Shown here piece after piece: positions 56,100 through 64,000 of a stretch of DNA of 64,000 nt. Below the pieces are notes generated by a model. That model did not search any database, was not told the origin of the DNA, and saw only the letters and a list, made by a program, of their open reading frames with translations. This stretch comes from JANNPJ01 sp965200525 (GTDB lineage: Bacteria; Actinomycetota; Actinomycetes; Actinomycetales; Kineosporiaceae): assembly GCA_965200525.1 (NCBI GenBank), contig OZ241368.1, positions 2,976,001 through 3,040,000 of the forward strand. Direction: 5' to 3'. The stretch's first letter is position 1; every line of letters begins with the position of its first letter. The translations under genes and the position numbers were made by a program.

Positions 56100-56184
56100 G
56101 CGCCGATCCTGACAGCATGGACGCGGTCCGTCACTCGTTCGCCCCGAATGCCGAATGCCAAATGCCTTGCCACCGAAACTTGAG

Positions 56185-56448
56185 CTACAAGAGCCCGTCA
56201 GGATTGCCCTGCTCTTGCTGTGCACCACGTACTTCAGCTTCGTGGCGAGCCTGAGGGACGATAAGGATTTCGTCGATCGGCTCCAGCGCCTCGCCCCAGG
56301 CCTGGTCAGGGTCGTAGGCGCCGGAGGCCGCCCGGGGATAGCGCCGCAGTGCCGCTATGGCCCTGTCGTACAGACTCTGATGTGACTCGCGAGCCTGACC
56401 TCGTTCAATCATCAGCCACCCGGGGGAACATAGGGCCTTGCCGTTCAT
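56185..56448 (-). CDS. Small hypothetical protein
   Basis: The 87-residue reading from ATG 56448 includes RESHQSLYDRAIAALRRYPR and QAWGEALEPIDEILIVPQAR, which look like helical protein sequence. No ribosome site is clear and no family is recognised. From 56449 to 56980 there is nothing else I can support. Confidence 0.35.
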   Translation of the reverse strand: MNGKALCSPGWLMIERGQARESHQSLYDRAIAALRRYPRAASGAYDPDQAWGEALEPIDEILIVPQARHEAEVRGAQQEQGNPDGLL

Positions 56449-56980
56449 GGTCCGGATTGGCCAACGACCGAACGCGAAGGTACCCCAGACCGTCCCACCA
56501 CCGGCGGCTGTGCCACTTCCGCCAGTTCGCCGGCGACAGGCCGGGGGGGCAGCGGCCTCGCCGGGCCGGCCCATCCTGCTAGTAGCCCCGTAAGTGAACC
56601 GCCCGGCGCGTCCGTCGTCAGCCCTGACAACGCCTGAGGCTGAGCTCACGGCCAAAGGAACCTTTGTCAGGTGCGTGGCAAGTGCGGATCTTCTTCCGCC
56701 GCGTCAACTGGTTCCCCACCTACGCTCGCGTCTCCCAGCGTTGGCAGGTCCTCCTTTGCCTCGTCGCCGGTCGCCGGGGTTGGATGGACGTGCTCGACAT
56801 CTGATCTAACAGACTCAAATTCGGTGGCCATAAGTTCGTTCTACCCTGGCGCTGCTGCGCTCGCGACCTGGCGCTCGAACTCTGTACGGATTCACGGCCA
56901 GGGCACCCTTGGCAGAGATGAATCGGAGAGCCCCCGCAGGTCTACCCTCTCGACAGGCAACGAAGTCTTCAGGAGCAGAC

Positions 56981-57625
56981 ATGGGACTCATCCACATCGA
57001 GATGTTCGCCACCCTCGACCTCGTCGCGCAGGCGCCCGGCGGCCCCGAGGAGGACCCGGCCGGGTTCGGCTTCGGCGGCTGGCAGGCGCCCCTTATGGAC
57101 GACGTGGCCGGGGCTCAGGTGCTCGCCGCCTATGAGGGCACCGATGCCCTGTTGCTCGGGCGGCGAACCTACGACATCTTCGCGGCTTACTGGCCTCACC
57201 ATGATGGCGGCCAGGACGGCGAGATCGCAACGCTGTTCAACCGCGTGCCGAAGTACGTGGCCTCTCGCGGGCGGCCCGACCTCTCGTGGGCCGGATCCAG
57301 CCACCTCGGCCCGGACCTGCCGGCTGCGGTGCGTGAGATCCGCGAGCGGCACGAGCACATCAAGGTTGTCGGCAGCGTGAACCTGGTGCAGACCCTGTTA
57401 AGTGAAAAACTCTTCGACCGCCTGGACCTCTGGCTGCACCCGATCGTGCTCGGCGTCGGCAAGAAGGTGTTCGATGGTGGCGAGGTGCCCACCAACCTCA
57501 CCCTGCTCGAGTCGCCGGTGGCTAGTCCGAAGGGCAGTGTCTACCTGCGTTACGGACTCGCCGACGGTACGCCCGCGACGGGAGACATGACCGCACCCGA
57601 TCGCGGTGTGGCCCCCGACAGTTGA
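56981..57625 (+). CDS. DHFR-family (RibD-C fold) protein
   Basis: This 214-residue protein starts at ATG 56981 after AGGAG. It has IHIEMFATLDLVAQAPGGPE, ALLLGRRTYDIFAAYWPHH, HIKVVGSVNLVQTLLSEKLF and LWLHPIVLGVGKKVFDGGE, matching the family. It is related to the genes at 28044 and 28674, but divergent. Substrate unknown. Confidence 0.82.
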   Translation: MGLIHIEMFATLDLVAQAPGGPEEDPAGFGFGGWQAPLMDDVAGAQVLAAYEGTDALLLGRRTYDIFAAYWPHHDGGQDGEIATLFNRVPKYVASRGRPDLSWAGSSHLGPDLPAAVREIRERHEHIKVVGSVNLVQTLLSEKLFDRLDLWLHPIVLGVGKKVFDGGEVPTNLTLLESPVASPKGSVYLRYGLADGTPATGDMTAPDRGVAPDS

Positions 57626-57720
57626 TGTCGCCCGCGATACATCTTCGCGAGAGCCCATCAAGCCCGATCGAGGTCGGCGGTCGCGGTCGCCAGGGCGAGG
57701 CGTCTGGGCATTCGGACAGC

Positions 57721-58083
57721 ATGGGACAAATGAGTGGGTTTGCGTCCCAGCTATCCCTCGTTCATCAGCGGTGTGATGCCCAGGAGGCGTTCGACCTGCT
57801 GGCCGATCTGTCCCAAGGGACCAATCGCAGGCTGCGCGACCTCGCCGTCCTGGTCGTTGACTGCGCGGCCACCGGCCAGCCGTTGCCCCAGGATCTCGCC
57901 GTCATCTGGAACCGTCGAGTCGCGACTCCCATGGTGGGCGAGCCGGTCAAGGACGCACCGGGGCCAGCAGCAGCTGGAGTGGGGGTTCCCGGCGTGCCGC
58001 GCCTTGAAACGCCGGGACAAAAGAGACAGACACGACGTGCACGATCACTAGGGCCTCGATCGAGGCCGGTTGATCCACGATGA
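57721..58083 (+). pseudogene. ANTAR-like domain fragment
   Basis: Residues QRCDAQEAFDLLADLSQGTN and RRLRDLAVLVVDCAA match the RNA-binding ANTAR domain C-terminus. The front of the domain and any sensor part are missing, and the tail runs into an IS110 remnant on the other strand, so this is probably a broken antiterminator gene. Confidence 0.45.
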
Positions 58084-58330
58084 CCAGGACTATGCCATGC
58101 GCCTGCAGGCGGGTCAGGACCTGCACGACGTCGTCCTGCTCGTTCGGCGGGGCCTTGTCGTGGATCTTCTTAACATTCGAGTCCAGCGCGCAGGCGTGAT
58201 GGTCGGACTTGCCGACGTCGACCCCGCAGTAGACGTCGTACCCGCCCGTCGTGCTGTTGTTGATACCCGACAAAGTCGCCCCAAGCTCGTCCTCCAAGGA
58301 GGCCACCCTGGCACCCGCGCCGGCAGCCAC
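57947..58330 (-). pseudogene. IS110-family transposase, N-terminal remnant
   Basis: YDVYCGVDVGKSDHHACALD with LQAHGIVLVIVDQPASIEAL is the first conserved block of IS110 transposases. The middle and C-terminal parts are absent. Confidence 0.65.
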
Positions 58331-58521
58331 GTTACGACAGACCTCAGATTCGGGTCGGGTCTCTATCAGCGGTCACTTGGCACCCTCGGCCCCGGTGTCA
58401 ACACCCCCCGGATCATTGGTGACAGGGGAAGTAAGTCATGCCGGGCCCGGTGGCCTGCAACCCCGTTTGGGGCTGATCAAGAAGGTAACGGGGGCTGGGC
58501 AGCATCGGTGATGCCCCTGTT

Positions 58522-59110
58522 TCACCGCCAATGTAGGTAGGTCGTGTGCTTGTTGAGGATCGTGGCGTAGGTCCCCCGCTGGCTGATCAGCAGATTTACA
58601 TCGTCGGTGCTCGCGTAGCGGCGCACGGTATGGAGGTCTAGACCGAGTTCCTTACTTTCCTGGGCGCGGTTGGGCCTGGCGTTCAGCAGGGCGTGAACCG
58701 CCTGGCGGCGTTCGATGGTTTGGGTCCCATCCGTCCCGCGGCGGCCAATGATGTTCCCTCGGCCGCTAGGATCGAGTTGTCGGGATCCCCGCCGGAGAAT
58801 TCCTGCAGCGTCGGGCTTTTACCGTCATCCGTGACAGCGGTGGGTGGTTGGTCGGGCTGGTCGAGGTCGTGGCGGTAGCGGGCGACGACTTCCTGGACCA
58901 CCTCGGCGAGGTTGTTCTACCGGTACCGGCGATTCGCCACCTGCGTTGCTGTCGGTCCGCCGGTCCGGGCGCCTTCGGCGTAGGCACCAGCCCGGTCGCG
59001 GCAGATGACGTCGATACCCGGGTGGGCGTTCAGCCGGTCCGCGACGGTGCCAGGCTCGATCAGTGCGGGGTCGCGGCCGCCATAGTAGATCTGGTCCCGC
59101 AGGCCAATCA
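58522..59110 (-). pseudogene. ISL3-type transposase remnant
   Basis: Read across frames on the minus strand: NAHPGIDVICRDRAGAYAEG (near 59010), then NNLAEVVQEVVARYRHDL after an in-frame TAG, then a helix-turn-helix NRAQESKELGLDLHTVRRYA and YATILNKHTTYLHWR ending at 58522. These match pieces of ISL3-family transposases. Both ends are missing. Confidence 0.55.
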
Positions 59111-59128
59111 GTCTCCGCGGGAAGGCGT

Positions 59129-60115
59129 TTACGGGCTCTCATCTGCCTCAACGGGGCCGTTGTCGAAGTCAACGTCGACGTCCTCGAATCCCTTAGCACG
59201 TTGGGCGGTGGCCTGATCGGTATACGCGCGCCGGTCACCGCGGGTGAGGCTGACATTGTCGGTGAACGGGGTCATCAGGGCCCGCGGGTGTAGCTCATCA
59301 ACGCGCACGGCGTTGACCTCCACACACAGGACGACCATCACCGAAGTCAGGTAGAGAAAGCCAATCAAGCCCAACACCAGTGCGAAGACGCCGTTGGAGG
59401 CGCTTGCGGTCGCGACAATGTGCCGGACGTAAACCACCCCGAACGACTGCAGCAGCTGCCAACCCACCGCCGCACCCACAGCTCCCGGCATGATGTCCCA
59501 CAGTGACAGGCTACGTGCCGTCGCGATCTTGAACCCGGCCAGAAACAACCCTATGTTGACCACGATGGAGACGAGAACTAGCACGACCTTCAACGCCGGA
59601 CCCAGTGTCCCGACGTGAGCAGACCCTAGGACGGACAGCACTGTGGTCCCGAGCACCGCCGTACCGGCAGTGACCAGCAGCAGCAGGCTGCGGCCCCGGG
59701 CCAGAAACGGATTTGGACGATTGTTGCGCGGCACCCGCCAGACCGTGTTCATGGCGTACTGCAGGGCCTGCGCCACCCCAAGTCCTCCGTACAGTGAGCC
59801 GAGGATCCCCACAACTAAGCCAGCCACACCACCGCCGAGGTGCTTTGGGTCGCCCAACTGGGTCCCCACGACAGGGAATTGGCTCAGCGCTGAACCCACG
59901 ACCTGTTGCTGCAGGGCAGGATGCCCAGACAGGACGAACCCCAGCACAGTCGAGAGCAGCAGTAGCAGCGGGAACAGCGAAACGAGGGAGTAGTACGCGA
60001 TCAACGCGGCCAAGTAGGGTCCGAAGTCGTCCACGTACTTGTACACCACGGCCAACGGGAACCCGGCCCAGTGATGGCTCCTCTGGAATCGATCCAGCCT
60101 TCCAGATATGTCCAC
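59129..60115 (-). CDS. YihY/BrkB-family membrane protein
   Basis: This 328-residue protein has six membrane segments (e.g. LAALIAYYSLVSLFPLLLLL, VAGLVVGILGSLYGGLGVAQ, VLGLIGFLYLTSVMVVLCVE) with the family pattern AYYSLVSLFPLLLL near the start. Often called YihY; its transport or envelope role is uncertain. The acidic C-terminus is cytoplasmic. From 60116 to 60826 only remnants are seen. Confidence 0.8.
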   Translation of the reverse strand: MDISGRLDRFQRSHHWAGFPLAVVYKYVDDFGPYLAALIAYYSLVSLFPLLLLLSTVLGFVLSGHPALQQQVVGSALSQFPVVGTQLGDPKHLGGGVAGLVVGILGSLYGGLGVAQALQYAMNTVWRVPRNNRPNPFLARGRSLLLLVTAGTAVLGTTVLSVLGSAHVGTLGPALKVVLVLVSIVVNIGLFLAGFKIATARSLSLWDIMPGAVGAAVGWQLLQSFGVVYVRHIVATASASNGVFALVLGLIGFLYLTSVMVVLCVEVNAVRVDELHPRALMTPFTDNVSLTRGDRRAYTDQATAQRAKGFEDVDVDFDNGPVEADESP

Positions 60116-60429
60116 CCCAGTAGCCGATCACAGATGTGAGCGATCGGCATGACGAGGATGAATATCCCCAGGCCGAGCATCAACTGCAGGGTAAGGCCGG
60201 GCGGCTCCACCGGAACTTCGAGCGGATCATGGCCACCGCGAACGGTGGAATCTTGGTCGCCGGATCGCTGGCCTAGGTGTACTGCCTAGACAGATTGGTC
60301 AACCTGGTGATGGGTGGCACCTTGCCGATGGCGGAGTGAGGCTGGTGGTGTCCCGGGAGTCGGCGGGCCTTGACCCTCGATCTTGGACACGCTGAATCCA
60401 GCATCTGCGGGGGCAAGCGAGTTGATCTG

Positions 60430-60590
60430 TCTCAGGGCCTGCAAAAACTCCAGGCAGGAGTTCCGTCGTCAGGCGGTGCAGTTGTTCAGGTCGACGCCCG
60501 GGGCCACGTTCAAGGGCATCGCTGCTGACCTGGGGTTTCGCGGGGTGCACTGGCGGGATGATGCGGGTGCTGCGCACGGAACCGGAGGCT
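60430..60590 (+). pseudogene. IS3-type OrfA remnant
   Basis: NSRQEFRRQAVQLFRSTPGA then FKGIAADLGF matches the start of IS3-family OrfA; the HTH is cut short and the rest is missing. Confidence 0.5.
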
Positions 60591-60826
60591 GAGGTCGTTG
60601 TACCGGCCACTGGGGGTGAGCCGGCGGCGCGGGTGGTGCAACCGCCCGGCAGATGCCTTCACCGGAGCGATCGTCGATCGCCTGGCGGCAGCACCTCAAC
60701 CGCCATGCAACGCCACCGGGCAATACTCCGGGTCTCGTGGCACGCTTCGATATATCCAGGAGGCAGCCATGCTGAGGACAGGCCGTGGGTGTCTTGCTGT
60801 ACGCACCGGCTGAGAAGAAGGTTTTG

Positions 60827-61840
60827 ATGATCAACGCTGCCGTCGTCGGCACCGGGCACGCCCTCCCCGAGCGCGCTCTGAGCTCACGCGAGATCGAACA
60901 GCGCGTGAGCGACAGTAGCGACGGGTTCACGATGACCGCGGGCATGATCGAGGCGATCACCGGGGTCCGCGAGCGCCGTCACGCCGGTCAGGGGGTCAAC
61001 TCCTCCGACCTGGCCGCCGAGGCGGGCCTGCAGGCCCTGCGGGCGGCCGACACCGACCCCACGTCGGTGGACCTGCTGATCTTCAGCGCGGCCTCGCACG
61101 ACGTCTCCGAGCCGGCCACGGCGGCAATCGTGCAGGACAAGACCGGGTGCACGAACGCGACCTTCGTCGACGTCAAGAACGCCTGCAACAGCTTCCTCAA
61201 CGGCCTGGACTTCGCCGCCGCGGCCATCGCCACCGGCCGGGCCCGCCGGGTCCTGGTCACCTCGGGCGAGGTGCTCTCCCCCACCATCAACTGGTCGGTG
61301 AAGGACGTGAGTGACCTGCGTCGCAAGTTCGCGGCGTTCACCCTCGGGGACGCCGGTGGGGCGGTCCTGCTGGAGGCCACCGAGGACGAGGAGCGCGGCC
61401 TGCTGCCGGGGCGGTTCGTCTCCGACGGCTCGCAGTGGCAGCTGTCGACCGTGCTCTACGGGGGCACGCTGATGGGCCGGGACAACTCCCGCTCGTACTT
61501 CGAGTGCGACAGCCGCGAACTGCAGCAGCTGGCCCTGGAGCACATCCCGCCGCTGATGGAGAAGACGCTCAGCGAGGTCAACTGGCAGCCCAGCGACGTG
61601 ACCCACGTCATCCCGCACCAGGTTTCCCGGGGTGTGATCGACGCGTTGTGCGCCGCCATCGACTTCCCGCGCGATCGGGTGCAGGTGACGCTGGACCGGT
61701 TCGGCAACACCGCCGCCGCCAGCATCCCGCTGGCGCTGAGCCTGGCCGTGCAGGACGGCCTGATCCAGGAGCGGGACAAGGTGCTGCTGGTCTGCGGGGC
61801 CGCCGGCTTCACGGCCGGTGTTCTGCCGGTCATCTGGTGA
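60827..61840 (+). CDS. KAS III-like 3-oxoacyl-ACP synthase family protein
   Basis: This 337-residue enzyme starts at ATG 60827 after AAGAAGG. It has the thiolase fold of FabH-like enzymes: Cys 120 in VKNACNSFLNGLD, His 264 in VTHVIPHQVSRGV, Asn 294 in DRFGNTAAAS, and FTLGDAGGAVLLEA. The catalytic triad is complete. It could make a specialised lipid or polyketide starter, as no fatty acid genes adjoin it. Confidence 0.82.
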   Translation: MINAAVVGTGHALPERALSSREIEQRVSDSSDGFTMTAGMIEAITGVRERRHAGQGVNSSDLAAEAGLQALRAADTDPTSVDLLIFSAASHDVSEPATAAIVQDKTGCTNATFVDVKNACNSFLNGLDFAAAAIATGRARRVLVTSGEVLSPTINWSVKDVSDLRRKFAAFTLGDAGGAVLLEATEDEERGLLPGRFVSDGSQWQLSTVLYGGTLMGRDNSRSYFECDSRELQQLALEHIPPLMEKTLSEVNWQPSDVTHVIPHQVSRGVIDALCAAIDFPRDRVQVTLDRFGNTAAASIPLALSLAVQDGLIQERDKVLLVCGAAGFTAGVLPVIW

Positions 61841-61975
61841 CGCTTCAGAGACGGGGTGAATGAGGCCGATCGTGGACCTGTTCTGCTGGCCTATCAGCGC
61901 AATTCATGCTCGCAGTTCTTGGCGCTGGTCGGCACGTCGTCCCCGAGATCGACGTCGAGCAGCACCACGTCCGCG

Positions 61976-62375
61976 GACTCACCGGCCGTTCTGCACGCGC
62001 TGGAGCAGCTGTGGGCCGTAGGGGTGCGTCTGGCCATCGATGAGTTGGGTACCCGGGTTCTTGTGCCTGAGCCGTCTGGAAACACGGCCGGTAGACGTCT
62101 TGAAGATTGACCGCTTGTTCATCAGGGTCATCACGGTCCGCGGTGGCGCCGCCCCGTTGGTGGATGCCATCCTCCAGCTTGCCCGAGTGCTTGGTTTTAG
62201 CGTCATCGTCGAAGGCATCGAGCGCGAGCATCAGCGCCAACGGCTCCTGGACCTTGGGTGCCTCAAGGGTCAGGGGTACCACCTCGGGCGCCCAGAATCC
62301 GCGGCGAGCATTTATGCCCTGCTGGCGGCTCAGGCCGCGCCCGCCACCCAGGCATCGGTCGGAGCGCCGGCATAG
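61976..62375 (+). pseudogene. EAL-domain fragment, frameshifted
   Basis: Residues LHALEQLWAVGVRLAIDELG are followed, in another frame, by RPVDVLKIDRLFI, ILQLARVLGFSVIVEGIERE and GQGYHLGRP, the conserved second half of an EAL c-di-GMP phosphodiesterase. One extra base in the CCC run at 62052-62054 shifts the frame. The first half of the domain, with the EAL motif, is not seen, so the gene is truncated and inactive. Confidence 0.65.
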
Positions 62376-62501
62376 CCGGTGCGGCTCGACGTGCCCATCT
62401 GGCTTCAGTCCGGGTGGTCGCAGCCGATAATGGAGGAGTCCCTGTCGGGCTAAGACCATGCTGCGTCGCGACTGTGCCGCCTGTTCGGGATCCGAGGAGC
62501 C

Positions 62502-62924
62502 ATGAAGCGCATCATCTACTGCAGTCAGGCCACCTACGACTTCGCTCCTGAGGAGTTGGTGGAGCTCCTGCGAACCGTGCGTGAGCTCAACCTTCGGGCT
62601 GGTCTCAGCGGCATGCTTCTCTACTGCAGTCAGAGCTTCTTGCAGATGCTCGAAGGTGACGCTGACGCACTCGAAGCGACCTATGCCCGGGTCGCCGTCG
62701 ATCCACGTCACCAGAACCTTCGCTTACTCATGGACGCCGAGGTTCCGACGCGGCTGTTCCCCGATTGGTCCATGGGCTTCGAGCACGTCGACGAGGACGA
62801 GATCGCTGAGGAGTTGACGGGGTACACCCCGGCGACCACCTATCCGCTGCTGAACCCGGATCTGATCGTCAACGCCGCGGTGGCGCAGACCCTGCTCACC
62901 CTGTACGCCAAGAACAAGGTCTGA
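62502..62924 (+). CDS. BLUF-domain blue-light receptor
   Basis: This 140-residue protein is a stand-alone BLUF domain. It has Tyr 6 (RIIYCSQAT), Asn 30 (ELNLRAGLSGMLLY) and Gln 48 (SQSFLQMLEGD), the three residues around FAD in known BLUF photoreceptors, and a late Trp in PDWSMGF. Blue light changes the Tyr-Gln-flavin hydrogen bonds. A C-terminal helix pair could bind a partner, perhaps the GGDEF protein next to it. Confidence 0.87.
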   Translation: MKRIIYCSQATYDFAPEELVELLRTVRELNLRAGLSGMLLYCSQSFLQMLEGDADALEATYARVAVDPRHQNLRLLMDAEVPTRLFPDWSMGFEHVDEDEIAEELTGYTPATTYPLLNPDLIVNAAVAQTLLTLYAKNKV

Positions 62925-64000
62925 TCGTCATCGAGTCCTCCAGCCCGGGCCGGCCCGAGGCGTCCGGGGCCCAGGCCAGTGAGGTTGAACTATTCTCCGT
63001 CGCCGACCACGATGGGCGCCTGCGCGAGGTCAACGACGCGTTCGCGGCCCTGTTGGGCCTGACCCCGGTGGAGGTCACCGGCCGGTCCCTGCTGGAGCTG
63101 GTGCATCCGGAGGACATCGCTGCGGTGGTGACGGCACTGGCGGCCTTGGAAGGCGGCGCCGCCGAGATCCAGCTGGAAAGCCGGTTCCTGCAACGCGACG
63201 ACCGCTGGGTCCACCTGCAATGGGTGGCCCGGCCGGTGCCGAACACCGATCGGTGGTGGGCCGCCGGCCGCAACACGACCGAATTCCACCGACTACTGAG
63301 TGAACGCCTAGAACTGCGGGCCCGTTTGGATCTGGCCCTCGGGCAGGCCACCGCCGCCATGTGGGACCTCGACCTTCGTCAGGGCTTCTTCTCCTGGGAA
63401 CCCCAAGCCACCCAGATCCTGGGGGTGCCGGCCGGGGCCATCCCCACGAGTCTGATGGACCTGGCGGGCCTCCTGCATCCCGACGACGTGCCTGGACTGC
63501 TGGCTGCCGTGACCGGCCTGCCCGAGACTGGGGCAGTGGAGGTCAGTCTGCGCGTGGGAGTGGGGCCGACTCTGCGTTACGTGTCGTTCCGCGGGCGGGT
63601 CCTGGACCGCGACCACCGCGGCAAGGCCCTGCGGGCGATCGGGCTCGTGCTCGACGTGACCAGCGAGAAGGCCATGGAGGAGCAGATGCTCCGCATGATC
63701 ATGAGCGACGCCCTCACTGGTGTGCCCAATCGCCGGGCCTTCGATCAAGCGCTACGCACCGAGTGGCGGCGTTGCTCGCGGGCCGCGCAACCCCTGTCCC
63801 TCCTCATGATCGACATCGACGATTTCAAGTCGTTCAACGACACCTTCGGTCACCTGATCGGCGACGAGGCCCTGTGTGCCGTGGCGCGGGCGCTCACCGC
63901 GACCGTGCATCGCGGGGGTGACACCCTGGCCCGATTCGGCGGTGAGGAATTTGCCGTCGTCCTGCCCAACACCGACACCAGCGGGGCCGCAGCCATCGCC
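62921..64000 (+). CDS. PAS-PAS-GGDEF diguanylate cyclase (partial at window end)
   Basis: The frame is open from about 62921 to the window end. PAS-like domain 1: FSVADHDGRLREVNDAFAAL, LLGLTPVEVTGRSLLELVHP; PAS-like domain 2: MWDLDLRQGFFSWEPQATQI; then GGDEF: SDALTGVPNRRAFDQAL, LSLLMIDIDDFKSFNDTFGH, and ARFGGEEFAVVLP. GGEEF is intact, so it should make c-di-GMP. No ATG or GTG is obvious at the start; CTG 62921 is a possibility. It overlaps the BLUF stop, so they may be co-expressed. Confidence 0.78.
   Translation, partial: MIVIESSSPGRPEASGAQASEVELFSVADHDGRLREVNDAFAALLGLTPVEVTGRSLLELVHPEDIAAVVTALAALEGGAAEIQLESRFLQRDDRWVHLQWVARPVPNTDRWWAAGRNTTEFHRLLSERLELRARLDLALGQATAAMWDLDLRQGFFSWEPQATQILGVPAGAIPTSLMDLAGLLHPDDVPGLLAAVTGLPETGAVEVSLRVGVGPTLRYVSFRGRVLDRDHRGKALRAIGLVLDVTSEKAMEEQMLRMIMSDALTGVPNRRAFDQALRTEWRRCSRAAQPLSLLMIDIDDFKSFNDTFGHLIGDEALCAVARALTATVHRGGDTLARFGGEEFAVVLPNTDTSGAAAIA

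Noticed and set aside
1..64000. CRISPR arrays and rRNA genes
   Set aside because: No regular spacer repeats or rRNA-like stretches were seen.

Overview
This is very GC-rich DNA with actinobacterial gene style: many GTG starts, ATGA/GTGA stop-start overlaps, BTAD-type proteins, DUF2637 plasmid-spread proteins, a BLUF photoreceptor and PAS/GGDEF proteins. A soil-type actinomycete is the best guess; genus cannot be fixed from sequence alone. Most of the window looks like one or more integrated conjugative or plasmid-like segments, with IS debris at several places, rather than ordinary core chromosome.

Layout. (1) 1-3.1 kb: the 3' part of an Rhs-repeat toxin with a lower-GC DUF6973-type tip and a candidate immunity gene. 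(2) 3.4-18.3 kb, minus strand: a tightly overlapping Tad/Flp pilus-type operon with CpaB, a CpaE/TadZ-like protein, CpaF, TadB, TadC, two TadE-like and one TadG-like protein. Unusual membrane proteins carrying LysM and BTAD domains bracket it. No pilin or prepilin peptidase is seen. (3) 18.8-30.7 kb: a DUF2637 protein, a DUF5958-like protein, an IS5-type element, a decayed IS701-type transposon carrying a divergent MarR-type pair, an ArsR regulator, and a run of RibD-C/DHFR-fold and VOC enzymes. (4) 30.7-52.4 kb, minus strand: a conjugation module. It contains a sigma-like regulator, a pilin-like protein, a TrbL-like membrane protein, a PrgI-VirB4 fusion ATPase, a VirD4-type coupling protein, a replication-relaxation protein, an AAA+ ATPase, a GGDEF protein, a DUF2637 protein, a frameshifted DprA and a cell-wall hydrolase. 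The coupling-protein gene is split by a complete IS3 element with a 3-bp target duplication; removing the element restores one 934-residue frame. (5) 52.8-55.8 kb: a cluster of GGCCA-containing iteron-like repeats, then a methyltransferase-like/methyltransferase/excisionase-like HTH operon. (6) 55.9-60.6 kb: small genes and remnants of IS110, ISL3 and IS3 transposases around a DHFR-fold enzyme and a YihY membrane protein. (7) 60.8-64 kb: a KAS III-like enzyme, a frameshifted EAL domain, a BLUF blue-light sensor and a PAS-GGDEF protein running off the window.

How it works together (inference). The 30-56 kb block has the ATPase, membrane channel, pilin, coupling protein, HTH and methylase expected of a self-transmissible element, but no relaxase or integrase lies in the window. 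The coupling protein is broken, so transfer may now be lost or reduced. The Tad-type operon could build a surface pilus or adhesin. Several genes (VOC, DprA, EAL, a small plasmid-type gene) have single frame breaks, which may be decay or base-calling error.
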